From an uncultured Erysipelotrichaceae bacterium (GTDB lineage: Bacteria; Bacillota_I; Bacilli_A; RF39; UBA660), in the NCBI GenBank assembly GCA_902783215.1, contig CACZQD010000073.1, positions 1 to 6,774 on the forward strand: 6,774 bases of DNA, in the 5' to 3' direction. Positions 1 through 6,454 of the stretch are shown here, in pieces. The notes under the pieces were generated by a model. It had not been told where the DNA came from and made no database searches. It saw nothing but the letters and a program-made list of their open reading frames with translations. The position numbers and the translations under genes are program-made. Numbering within the stretch: position 1 is the first letter of the stretch; every line of letters starts with the position of its first letter.

Positions 1-46
1 AAAACATTAATACGTAACAAATATTATTTTTTATAAATACTTTCAT
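1..46 (-). CDS. Possible start of a further gene, cut by the window edge
   Basis: An ATG at 46-44 lies 4 bp after the obgE stop codon and opens a frame that stays open for 15 codons to the edge (MKVFIKNNICYVLMF). A lysine near the start followed by hydrophobic residues would fit a membrane protein or signal peptide. The only ribosome-binding-like sequence is a weak AGTAGG overlapping the obgE stop. The close spacing suggests an operon partner of obgE. Fifteen open codons in AT-rich DNA can occur by chance, so this is a suggestion only and no function is proposed. Confidence 0.25.
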   Translation of the reverse strand, partial: MKVFIKNNICYVLMF

Positions 47-50
47 AAAC

Positions 51-1325
51 CTACTCTTGATATTCAAATTCATAGTCTAATATTTTAATAATATCACCAT
101 TTTGAATACCCATCTTCCTTAATTTATCCTCAATCCCCATTTTTTTCATTTTCCTTGAAAATCTAGCATATGCTTCATCTGAAGCAAACCATGTCATGCG
201 GAGTAATTTTTCAATTTCTTTACCTTTAATTAAATATGTATGATCATTTTCTTTAATAACTTTATAAGGTTCTTCTTTTTTAAATTTATAAACAACATGA
301 CTTTCAAACTTAGTATCTTCATATAATGGTTCTTTCTTAATCGTATCAAGCATGTCAGCCAACTTAATTAATACTTTATCCAGACCCATTCCATTAATAG
401 CAGACACTTCAAAAATATCTACATTAACTTTTTCTTTAAATTGTTTTAAATTTTCTTTAGAATCAGGCATATCCATTTTATTAGCAATAACAATTTGCGG
501 CTTTTTCATTATTGATTTATTAAAATTTTCTAATTCTTGGTTAATAATTACATAATCATCATATGGATCTCTACCTTCAATACCACTCATATCAATAATA
601 TGTGCGATAACACGAGTTCTTTCAATATGTTTTAAGAATTTATCACCAAGACCTTCTCCTAAAGAAGCACCTTTAATTAATCCAGGTAAATCAGCTACCA
701 CAAATGAACGATTATCAATAGTTTTCACCACTCCTAAATTAGGTTTTAAAGTCGTAAAGTGATATGCAGCAATTTTTGGCTTTGACGCACTAATCTTTGA
801 TATAATTGTTGATTTTCCTACACTAGGCATACCTACTAAACCAACATCAGCAAGCAATTTTAACTCTACCTTTACTTTTTTTATCTCACCAGGTTCACCA
901 TTTTCACAAAAAGCTGGTGCCGGATTAGAACGAGTTGCAAAAACAATATTACCTCTACCACCGCGGCCGCCATAAGCTACAACAACCTCTTCTTCGTGTT
1001 TAGTAATATCAGCAATAATTAAATCGGTATCAACATCAGTAACAACAGTACCTAAAGGAACTTTAACAACTAAATCTGAAGCATTTTTTCCATGCATACC
1101 TTTACCTTGACCATGTTCACCATTCTTAGCCTTATATAATTTTTTATACTTTAAATCAACTAATGTATTAAGACCTTCATCCCCTTTAAAAATAATATTT
1201 CCACCACGGCCACCATTTCCTCCGAAAGGTCCACCCATTTCAACATATTTTTCTCGTCTAAAGGCCATACATCCGTTTCCACCTTTACCTGCTTCTAATT
1301 CCAAAATCGCTTCATCAACAAACAT
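51..1325 (-). CDS. obgE: GTPase Obg (ribosome-associated)
   Basis: Obg is an essential P-loop GTPase that binds the 50S ribosomal subunit. It acts in large-subunit assembly and links growth to stress and (p)ppGpp signalling. From the ATG at 1325 the protein is 424 aa, close to the roughly 430 aa usual for Bacillota. All three domains are visible. The glycine-rich Obg fold covers residues 1 to about 155 (opening MFVDEA, then FRREKY, GGPFGGNGGRGG and GGRGGRGN). The G domain has G1 GMPSVGKS at 165-172, switch I YHFTTLKPNLG at 188-198, G3 DLPG at 212-215, G4 NKMD at 282-285 and G5 SAI at 308-310. The C-terminal OCT (DUF1967) domain runs from about 344 to the end. A GTG at 1334 in the same frame would add three residues (MID). 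The ATG is preferred because MFVDEA is the family's usual start and GGTGAT is well placed for it. The gene follows the polysaccharide terminator. Confidence 0.96.
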   Translation of the reverse strand: MFVDEAILELEAGKGGNGCMAFRREKYVEMGGPFGGNGGRGGNIIFKGDEGLNTLVDLKYKKLYKAKNGEHGQGKGMHGKNASDLVVKVPLGTVVTDVDTDLIIADITKHEEEVVVAYGGRGGRGNIVFATRSNPAPAFCENGEPGEIKKVKVELKLLADVGLVGMPSVGKSTIISKISASKPKIAAYHFTTLKPNLGVVKTIDNRSFVVADLPGLIKGASLGEGLGDKFLKHIERTRVIAHIIDMSGIEGRDPYDDYVIINQELENFNKSIMKKPQIVIANKMDMPDSKENLKQFKEKVNVDIFEVSAINGMGLDKVLIKLADMLDTIKKEPLYEDTKFESHVVYKFKKEEPYKVIKENDHTYLIKGKEIEKLLRMTWFASDEAYARFSRKMKKMGIEDKLRKMGIQNGDIIKILDYEFEYQE

Positions 1326-1329
1326 ATCA

Positions 1330-1335
1330 ATCACC
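1330..1335 (-). promoter_or_regulatory. Ribosome binding site deciding the obgE start
   Basis: GGTGAT ends four bases before the ATG at 1325 and matches the 3' part of the long Shine-Dalgarno consensus (AAGGAGGTGAT). It overlaps the alternative GTG at 1334-1332. That GTG has only CTTC-type sequence ahead of it and no purine-rich site. This argues for the ATG at 1325 and a 424-aa product. Confidence 0.6.
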
Positions 1336-1341
1336 GAAGAT

Positions 1342-1347
1342 ATTATA
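1342..1347 (-). promoter_or_regulatory. Candidate -10 box of an obgE promoter
   Basis: A perfect TATAAT lies 17 bp before the obgE ATG, in the short space after the operon terminator. obgE needs its own promoter if that terminator works. Seventeen bases upstream the sequence is TAGCTT, a poor -35 that falls inside the terminator region, and no TG extension precedes the -10. Transcription would start close to the ribosome binding site, giving a very short leader. The -10 match is clear, but its use as a promoter is inferred. Confidence 0.3.
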
Positions 1348-1357
1348 CTATAAAGAG

Positions 1358-1385
1358 AAAAAAAAAGCTAGTATAATTACTAACT
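1358..1385 (-). terminator. Intrinsic terminator of the polysaccharide operon, overlapping the ATPase stop codon
   Basis: On the minus strand AGTTAGTA, loop ATTA and TACTAGCT form an 8-bp stem with one G-T wobble and a 4-base loop. The stem is followed at once by a run of nine T (complement of 1358-1366). The TAG stop of the ATPase gene lies within the 5' arm. The stem is AT-rich, as expected in this genome, and the T run is long. It closes the export operon just before obgE. Confidence 0.75.
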
Positions 1386-2126
1386 CATAAATTCTTCGTA
1401 CTTTGGTAGTATTTTTTCTACAGGACCTTTATCTACTATTTTTCCTTTTTCTAACCAAATAACCTCATCACATAATTCTTTAATTGTTCCTAAACTATGT
1501 GATACAATTAGTACAGTTCTTTTATCATCACTAATTAATTCTTTCATCTTATTATAACTTTTCTCACGGAATTTCTTATCTCCAACTGATAATACTTCAT
1601 CTATTAACATTATATCTGTTTCTAATATAGCTGTAATTGCAAATGCTAATTTAGAATACATTCCTGATGAATATGTTTTTACTGGTTTATCGATAAATTC
1701 ACCAATATCAGCAAACGCAACTATTTCATCTATTTTTTCACTTATCTGTTCTTCACTAAATCCAAGCAACATACCAGATAGATAAATGTTCTCTTTTCCA
1801 GTTAGTTTTTTATTAAATCCTACACCAATTGATAAAAGAGAAATAGTTCTGCCATGAAGATTTATATGTCCTTTATCAGGTGAAAAAATACCTGCTATAG
1901 CTCTTAACATTGTAGATTTCCCTGCACCATTTTGACCTACAATACCTAATATTTTACCTTCTTCAACTTCAAAACTAACACCTCTTAAAGCTTCATAAAT
2001 ATCTATTTTATTTTTAAGTTTATGCCAAGAAGCACGAATAGATGTTTTTTTAAGTCCACGATATGCAATATGTAAATTTGTTACTGTTATAGCAATATTT
2101 TTTTTATTATTTTGTTTCTTTTTCAT
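1380..2126 (-). CDS. Polysaccharide/teichoic acid ABC exporter, ATPase subunit (TagH/RgpD/Wzt-like)
   Basis: This is the ATP-hydrolysing subunit of a cell-surface glycan exporter; it would form dimers under the membrane with the permease encoded just upstream. The 248-aa protein is one ABC domain with Walker A GQNGAGKST at 64-72, signature YSSGM at 152-156, Walker B DIMLIDE at 171-177 with catalytic Glu177, and the H-loop His210. The stretch GVGFNKKLTGKENIYL at about 101-116, and the YSSGM form of the signature, are typical of the Wzt/TagH/RgpD branch. The protein ends soon after the ABC domain and lacks the C-terminal extension of Bacillus TagH or the carbohydrate-binding domain of some Wzt proteins. 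Its ATG shares one base with the permease TAA (TAATG), implying translational coupling. GAAGGTGA at 2131-2138 is its ribosome binding site. The exported glycan cannot be told from sequence. Confidence 0.92.
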   Translation of the reverse strand: MKKKQNNKKNIAITVTNLHIAYRGLKKTSIRASWHKLKNKIDIYEALRGVSFEVEEGKILGIVGQNGAGKSTMLRAIAGIFSPDKGHINLHGRTISLLSIGVGFNKKLTGKENIYLSGMLLGFSEEQISEKIDEIVAFADIGEFIDKPVKTYSSGMYSKLAFAITAILETDIMLIDEVLSVGDKKFREKSYNKMKELISDDKRTVLIVSHSLGTIKELCDEVIWLEKGKIVDKGPVEKILPKYEEFMS

Positions 2127-2908
2127 TAAATCACCTTCGCATAGCTATTTTCATTTTTATGTATTATTCTAATTCCAACTATACATAATACAATACTTAT
2201 TCCAAACCAAATAGCTAATCCTTCAAAACTTGGCAATTTACCATAAAGCATAACATTACGTAATTGGTGCATCAAAAAGGCAACAGGATTGGCTCTTAAC
2301 AAGAGGAATTTTAAATTTCCGTGTAATCTTTCATTAATATTATAAAATATACCTGATAAATAAAATACCATTCTGAGTACTATATGAGTTAAATTAGCTA
2401 AATCATTTAATGTAACCCCATAATGCATTAAAATCATACCTATACCAAAAGAAAATAAATATAATATTATAAATATTGGAATTAAAAATAAGATATTAAA
2501 TGTAAATGGTACGTGTTGGAAAATCATTAAAGCAAATGTAATCAAAAGCGAAATACCCATTTTAAATACATATGTAAATGATTTAGATAGCAATAAGATA
2601 TACTTTGGAATATATACTTTAGTAACTAAATCACGGTTATTAATTATTAACTTCACGCTTCCATTGATCATACGATTAAAAAATTCCCATGCAGTTAATC
2701 CAATAAATACAAATGAAGCAAAATATGGTGTATGATTTTTAAAAACAAAGCCAAAAATAAATGTATAAATAAGCATAAAGCAAAATGGTTCAATAATCCA
2801 CCATAACCAATTTAAATATGAATCAGCAACCTCACTTTTTAATTCAGCTTTGGCTGATCTGATAGCATATCTATAGTACTTTTTTATATTTGTAAAAAAT
2901 TTCTTCAT
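2126..2908 (-). CDS. Polysaccharide/teichoic acid ABC exporter, permease subunit (TagG/RgpC/Wzm-like)
   Basis: This is the membrane subunit that moves a lipid-linked polysaccharide across the cytoplasmic membrane, an ABC-2 type transporter. At 260 aa it has the usual length. An amphipathic cytoplasmic N-terminus (about 1-30) with LKSEVADSYLNWLWWIIEP at 23-41 is characteristic of the family. About six membrane segments follow, near 36-57, 62-79, 113-131, 137-158, 172-190 and 229-248. Other family-like stretches are KVYIPKYILLLSK at 97-109, FYLSGIFYNI at 182-191 and NPVAFLMHQLRN at 207-218. The start has GAAGGTGA at 2912-2919, three bases before the ATG. Both exporter genes share the same leader GAAGGTGATTTA. 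The gene follows an 81-bp gap with a candidate promoter and is coupled to its ATPase by a 1-bp overlap. Confidence 0.92.
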   Translation of the reverse strand: MKKFFTNIKKYYRYAIRSAKAELKSEVADSYLNWLWWIIEPFCFMLIYTFIFGFVFKNHTPYFASFVFIGLTAWEFFNRMINGSVKLIINNRDLVTKVYIPKYILLLSKSFTYVFKMGISLLITFALMIFQHVPFTFNILFLIPIFIILYLFSFGIGMILMHYGVTLNDLANLTHIVLRMVFYLSGIFYNINERLHGNLKFLLLRANPVAFLMHQLRNVMLYGKLPSFEGLAIWFGISIVLCIVGIRIIHKNENSYAKVI

Positions 2909-2935
2909 AAATCACCTTCATCTAACACATTATTA

Positions 2936-2964
2936 ATTATAACATGCATAATCAATTTTTTCCA
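2936..2964 (-). promoter_or_regulatory. Candidate extended -10 promoter for the exporter genes
   Basis: The minus strand carries TGTTATAAT, a perfect -10 (2936-2941) with a TG extension. Seventeen bases upstream is TGGAAA (2959-2964), four of six matches to TTGACA. A start near 2929 would leave a leader of about 20 bases containing the permease ribosome binding site. This is the longest intergenic gap in the operon (81 bp), which adds weight. AT-rich DNA gives many TATAAT matches, but the TG extension and the placement make this one better than background. Confidence 0.5.
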
Positions 2965-2985
2965 TATAATAATATATTTATTATA
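2965..2985. repeat. AT-only inverted repeat between the GT-C gene and the exporter
   Basis: TATAATAA, spacer TATAT and TTATTATA form a perfect 8-bp inverted repeat 5 bp after the stop of the GT-C-like gene. On the transcribed strand it is followed by GGAAAAAA rather than a T run, so it is not a standard terminator. It directly abuts the -35 box of the candidate exporter promoter, so it could be an operator or simply AT-rich sequence. Confidence 0.4.
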
Positions 2986-2989
2986 TTAT

Positions 2990-4435
2990 TTAATAAATCA
3001 ATAGGTATAAAGTATCATTATCAAAAATAAATTGTTTAGAATTAAATTTATTATAATTTAAACCGTCAAAATACTTTATATAATCTTTTTTTAACATTTT
3101 TTCTATTTTAATTTGTTTCTTAGTCATTGTTTTAAATGAACACTCAAATGCCCAATTAACTTTCATTAATCTGATATTCGCACCATTATTATAACCAAAG
3201 TTATAATAATATGCTGAATCTATATCATATGCATAATATACTTTTTTTACTTTTATATTATTACGTTTTTCATAATAATATATTTTACTATTAACTTGTG
3301 CTAAATATGCTGTATCATTTTTAAATCTTTTAATATCAATTTTCATATTTTGATGAACAGAATATCCTGAAATAGCTAAATACATAATTAACACAAAACA
3401 AGTTATATAATTCATTATCTTATTTGTATTATGAATGATAACTACTACTAGTAAGCAAATTGGCACAGATACAATTGTAAGAGTCATTTTAGCATCACTA
3501 TAATTCATATTGCTTGCCATAAATACATTAGGAATAAATGGAATTATAATGCTTGAAATAATTAAACATATACTGTATATAATATTTTTTAGTTTATTTC
3601 TATTTAAAATAATAAATACAACTAAAAGAACAATTGATAATAAAACTAAAATATAGTAAATCTTCACATAACTAATATAATGATAATAATTCTTTAATGC
3701 ATCTGGTAATAAATTATTAATAATATGATTAATATTTTTAATAATATTAAATTGTCCAAATTTTTTATTATAAACAAATCTTATAATTAAGTAATTGCTC
3801 AAAAATGATACAATATAATTAATAATAGTAAATATAATTCTAAACAATTGATCTTTTATTTTAAGTTTATTATCAGTTATTAAAAGAATAAACATAGTTA
3901 CAAATAAATATGAAGCAATTCCTTGATAACAAAAAACTCCTATTAAACAAAATATAAATGCTAATAAATAGTTTTTTATACCTCCATTAAACAATTTAAT
4001 AGAAGATAATGTAAATAACATAATTCCACAAGCTATAACACATACCTCGTCTAAAAGTAAAATACTAGTTAATAAAGGATTGTAATATAGTAAAAATAAT
4101 GCTAGTAATAGTATTCCCTTCTTCCAAGGATTATCGATCTTTAAATTATTTTTTAATTTATAAAATAAACTAGTTATCGCCACACTAAAGCAAACATTAG
4201 CTAAAAAAGCAGATACATATCCCAAAGTATTCATTGGCATATGAATAAAGTTCATAACATGATAAAACAAATATGTAACCACTCTTCCATTTTGTAAGAA
4301 CCATAAAGCTGTTTTGTTATATCCGTTGCACACCATACAATAACTATCTAAAGCATGAGAAGTAGGAAATGCAGTATATGTAAATATAATACCAAAACAT
4401 AATATTGCAATAAACAATGTTAATTTCTTTTTCAT
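2990..4435 (-). CDS. Polytopic membrane protein, probable GT-C glycosyltransferase (GtrII-like)
   Basis: The 481-aa protein has about ten predicted membrane segments (near 5-22, 72-93, 107-128, 131-148, 155-185, 199-220, 259-278, 285-303, 318-335 and 342-360) and a soluble C-terminal tail of about 120 residues rich in Tyr, Asn and Lys. The first outer loop carries Asp30, then NGR at 49-51, with D129-E130 in a later loop. This layout, acidic residues in the first loop followed by a GR motif, resembles GtrII-family glucosyltransferases and other GT-C enzymes, which use polyprenyl-phosphate sugars to decorate glycans outside the membrane. I infer this from layout and do not recognise a close homologue. 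The ATG overlaps the stop of the upstream gene by four bases (ATGA), with AGGGAAG as a modest ribosome binding site inside that gene. It may add a side-chain sugar to the exported polymer. A plain hypothetical membrane protein is the alternative. Confidence 0.75.
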   Translation of the reverse strand: MKKKLTLFIAILCFGIIFTYTAFPTSHALDSYCMVCNGYNKTALWFLQNGRVVTYLFYHVMNFIHMPMNTLGYVSAFLANVCFSVAITSLFYKLKNNLKIDNPWKKGILLLALFLLYYNPLLTSILLLDEVCVIACGIMLFTLSSIKLFNGGIKNYLLAFIFCLIGVFCYQGIASYLFVTMFILLITDNKLKIKDQLFRIIFTIINYIVSFLSNYLIIRFVYNKKFGQFNIIKNINHIINNLLPDALKNYYHYISYVKIYYILVLLSIVLLVVFIILNRNKLKNIIYSICLIISSIIIPFIPNVFMASNMNYSDAKMTLTIVSVPICLLVVVIIHNTNKIMNYITCFVLIMYLAISGYSVHQNMKIDIKRFKNDTAYLAQVNSKIYYYEKRNNIKVKKVYYAYDIDSAYYYNFGYNNGANIRLMKVNWAFECSFKTMTKKQIKIEKMLKKDYIKYFDGLNYNKFNSKQFIFDNDTLYLLIY

Positions 4436-5937
4436 TTCGCACTTCCCTTCTTTTTAATTGTCACTGTAATTAATGCACTAGTTAAAACTAGATACATTGT
4501 AGGACTTACCCATCCAAAAACATGTCCAGATAAATATGCTAAAACAAGTCCCATAGCAGGTGCCATTAAATATAATAATATTTCAAATTTGAAATTATCT
4601 TTTAAGTTAAATAAAACTCTAAAAGCATTAATAAATAGTAATAAAATATAAGGAACTATAAACAATAAAACTCCAAATATACCAAATATATAATACTGAT
4701 ATACATAATCTCTTTCCAAATCCATAAAATTAAGCGTATACCCCATTCCTAAGTATTTATCTTGTGGATTATTATTACGTTCATTAATTCTTTTAATAAT
4801 ATCCGTTTTTAAAATACGACTATTATTATTTAATGCTTTATTACGACTAAAAATCTTAAACCAAAACTCTTTATCGTTCTTTATTGGATAAAGTTTAAGT
4901 AATAATTCATTAACTTTATATTCATCACTATATTTTTTTACTAATTTTTCTAATGAATCCAAATCTTTTAAATCACTTAACTTTTTATATGCAGATTTAT
5001 TATGCACAGAAAAATCTCGAAAACCGTCATTTATACGAGCCATCATAGTAGCAGATATTGAAAAATATGCTGTACATATCAAAATAATCATACCAAAACG
5101 TTTAAGATAATTTAAATCAATTTTATTATGTTTTATAAATTGAATAATTATATAACTTATAAGAGCAAAAATACATACAGCAGTTGATCCAAAAGCAGAT
5201 GTTCTTGTACCCAACAATATCATACATAGTAATTGACTAACTAGTAAAACAACATTAAATGGTTTCTTTTCTTTATATAGCATATAAATATTAAGTGGTA
5301 ATAACATAAGTAATGTAGCTGATAATTCATTAGCAGAATCAAACCATCCACGAGCTGAAATCAATTTAAAATTACCATTATAGAAAATAAAATCGAACAT
5401 ATTATGAGTAATAAAATTATGATCAGCACTATAAGATATATATGATATTTTAAAAATATTTAAAAATATTATAGAAAACGATATTATACTTATAACTATT
5501 TTAGCTATTTTTAAATAAAAATCTTTATTAAATACATCTTTATTTTTAATTAAAACAAATAACAAAATAAGTGGTAAAACATATACACGAGATATATAGA
5601 ATGATTCTACAATAAAATTAAATTTAGCTTTAGCAAATATCTTTGTATCAAATTTCATCAAGTTTTGATAATGTAAATACATATATACTAAGCATATAGC
5701 TAAAAAGATAATTAAAAATATGATAGATTTCTTATCCTTTTTAAATAACTTAATTATAGTTATCAATAAAGCTAAACCAATCAAAACTATATTAACTAGT
5801 TCTATAATTGCTATATTAAATAATTCTATATCTTTTACAAAAGTTGTTCTTAGCATATCTAAAAAAGGTAAAAGAACAAATAATGTACCTATTAAATATT
5901 TTAAAATGTTATCTGAATTTTGAATAATCTTCTTCAT
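4432..5937 (-). CDS. O-antigen polymerase/ligase family membrane protein (Wzy/WaaL-like)
   Basis: The 501-aa protein has an N-terminal block of membrane segments, a large loop at about 301-408 and a C-terminal pair or trio of segments, the layout of Wzy polymerases and WaaL-type ligases. Family-like stretches are GWFDSANELSA at 197-207, LLGTRTSAFG at 241-250, an Arg in the loop (SRILK at 373-377), and LGMGY at 396-400 followed by Glu408 (LERDYVYQYYIFGIFG). These enzymes join or attach lipid-linked oligosaccharide units on the outer face of the membrane. In Gram-positive bacteria the same fold serves capsule or cell-wall polysaccharide polymerisation. Sequence alone does not separate polymerase from ligase. 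AAGGAAGG at 5944-5951 lies six bases before the ATG, 16 bp after the PssE-like gene. The TGA stop overlaps the next ATG. Pairing with an ABC exporter rather than a Wzx flippase is unusual. Confidence 0.85.
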   Translation of the reverse strand: MKKIIQNSDNILKYLIGTLFVLLPFLDMLRTTFVKDIELFNIAIIELVNIVLIGLALLITIIKLFKKDKKSIIFLIIFLAICLVYMYLHYQNLMKFDTKIFAKAKFNFIVESFYISRVYVLPLILLFVLIKNKDVFNKDFYLKIAKIVISIISFSIIFLNIFKISYISYSADHNFITHNMFDFIFYNGNFKLISARGWFDSANELSATLLMLLPLNIYMLYKEKKPFNVVLLVSQLLCMILLGTRTSAFGSTAVCIFALISYIIIQFIKHNKIDLNYLKRFGMIILICTAYFSISATMMARINDGFRDFSVHNKSAYKKLSDLKDLDSLEKLVKKYSDEYKVNELLLKLYPIKNDKEFWFKIFSRNKALNNNSRILKTDIIKRINERNNNPQDKYLGMGYTLNFMDLERDYVYQYYIFGIFGVLLFIVPYILLLFINAFRVLFNLKDNFKFEILLYLMAPAMGLVLAYLSGHVFGWVSPTMYLVLTSALITVTIKKKGSAK

Positions 5938-5945
5938 CTCGAACC

Positions 5946-5994
5946 TTCCTTTACTAATTTAAATACTTATCAATTTGTTCTTTTACTAATTTAA
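5946..5994 (-). repeat. Imperfect 17-base direct repeat at the end of the PssE-like gene
   Basis: On the minus strand TTAAATTAGTAAAAGAA (5978-5994) recurs 32 bases later as TTAAATTAGTAAAGGAA (5946-5962), 16 of 17 bases matching. The first copy is coding (KLVKE). The second supplies the TAG stop and most of the ribosome binding site of the next gene. It may be a small local duplication, or chance in AT-rich DNA. Confidence 0.5.
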
Positions 5995-6442
5995 CAAATT
6001 CACAATTATTACTTTTATATTTTTTAGGTTTAAATTTTTTGCTTCTTTCAATCACTTTACTTAAATCATCTTCTTCATCAAGTTTTAAAATATAGCCAGA
6101 TTCATAAAACTGATCTATAATTTGACATTGATGATCATTTGTATGTTCTTTATATTTGCTAAGTCTTGGACAAGCAATAATCTTTTTATCCTTGCTAAGA
6201 CCTCCTATGATTGACCCAACTCCTCCATGCGTTATCAATAAATCACATTTAGATATTAATTTATCAAATTCATCCATAGGAATTAAATCAAATATTTTCA
6301 TATGTTTTGACTTATATTTAGAACTATAGCCTGCTTGAACAATAACTTCTTCTTTAATTATACCATTATCTATACATTTTTCGATATTATCAAGCAAACG
6401 ATAAAAAGTTTTATCTTGAGTTCCCAATGTAACTAAAATCAT
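5954..6442 (-). CDS. PssE/EpsF/Cps14G-like glycosyltransferase catalytic half (GT28 C-terminal type)
   Basis: The 162-aa protein corresponds to the nucleotide-sugar-binding C-terminal half of GT-B enzymes (Glyco_tran_28_C, Alg13-like). It opens with MILVTLGTQDKTFYRLL, has IVQAGYS at 34-40, the THGG motif at 71-74 in a glycine-rich loop, and PR then EHTNDHQ at 99-105, all standard for PssE, EpsF and Cps14G. Such proteins work with a membrane-anchored Alg14-like partner (PssD, EpsE or Cps14F) to add a sugar, often galactose or glucose, to a lipid-linked precursor at the cytoplasmic face. The partner is normally the adjacent upstream gene, but here the upstream gene is a different membrane protein. 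Its start is set by a perfect AGGAGGT at 6448-6454, five bases before the ATG. The sugar and acceptor are not predictable. Confidence 0.92.
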   Translation of the reverse strand: MILVTLGTQDKTFYRLLDNIEKCIDNGIIKEEVIVQAGYSSKYKSKHMKIFDLIPMDEFDKLISKCDLLITHGGVGSIIGGLSKDKKIIACPRLSKYKEHTNDHQCQIIDQFYESGYILKLDEEDDLSKVIERSKKFKPKKYKSNNCEFVKLVKEQIDKYLN

Positions 6443-6447
6443 ATTAT

Positions 6448-6454
6448 ACCTCCT
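6448..6454 (-). promoter_or_regulatory. Strong ribosome binding site overlapping the preceding stop codon
   Basis: AGGAGGT, a full Shine-Dalgarno match, lies five bases before the ATG of the PssE-like gene. Its first two bases are the last two of the TAG stop of the upstream gene (TAGGAGGT). This is the strongest site in the window. It links the two genes in one transcript and allows ribosomes to reload where the upstream gene ends. Confidence 0.75.

Noticed and set aside
352..555. Plus-strand open frame of 67 codons
   Set aside because: It lies wholly antisense to the G domain of obgE, has no ribosome binding site of note and no family resemblance; it is a shadow of the real gene.
963..970. 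GC-only 8-bp palindrome GCGGCCGC in an AT-rich window
   Set aside because: It encodes part of the conserved GGRGGR stretch of Obg, so glycine and arginine codons explain it.
2965..2985. AT-only hairpin after the GT-C-like gene as an intrinsic terminator
   Set aside because: The stem has no G-C pair and is followed by GGAAAAAA on the transcribed strand, not a T run.
4432..4435. Possible TGA-as-tryptophan code (Mollicutes-type)
   Set aside because: TGA acts as a stop in the ATGA overlap, and tryptophans in the conserved proteins use TGG, so the standard code fits.
5451..5470. Tandem 10-bp repeat TAAAAATATT inside the Wzy-like gene
   Set aside because: It is short, AT-only and within a hydrophobic Asn-Ile-Phe coding stretch; this is expected by chance in such DNA.
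5720..5923. Plus-strand open frame of 67 codons
   Set aside because: It is antisense to the N-terminal membrane segments of the Wzy-like gene. Its composition follows from the complementary strand.
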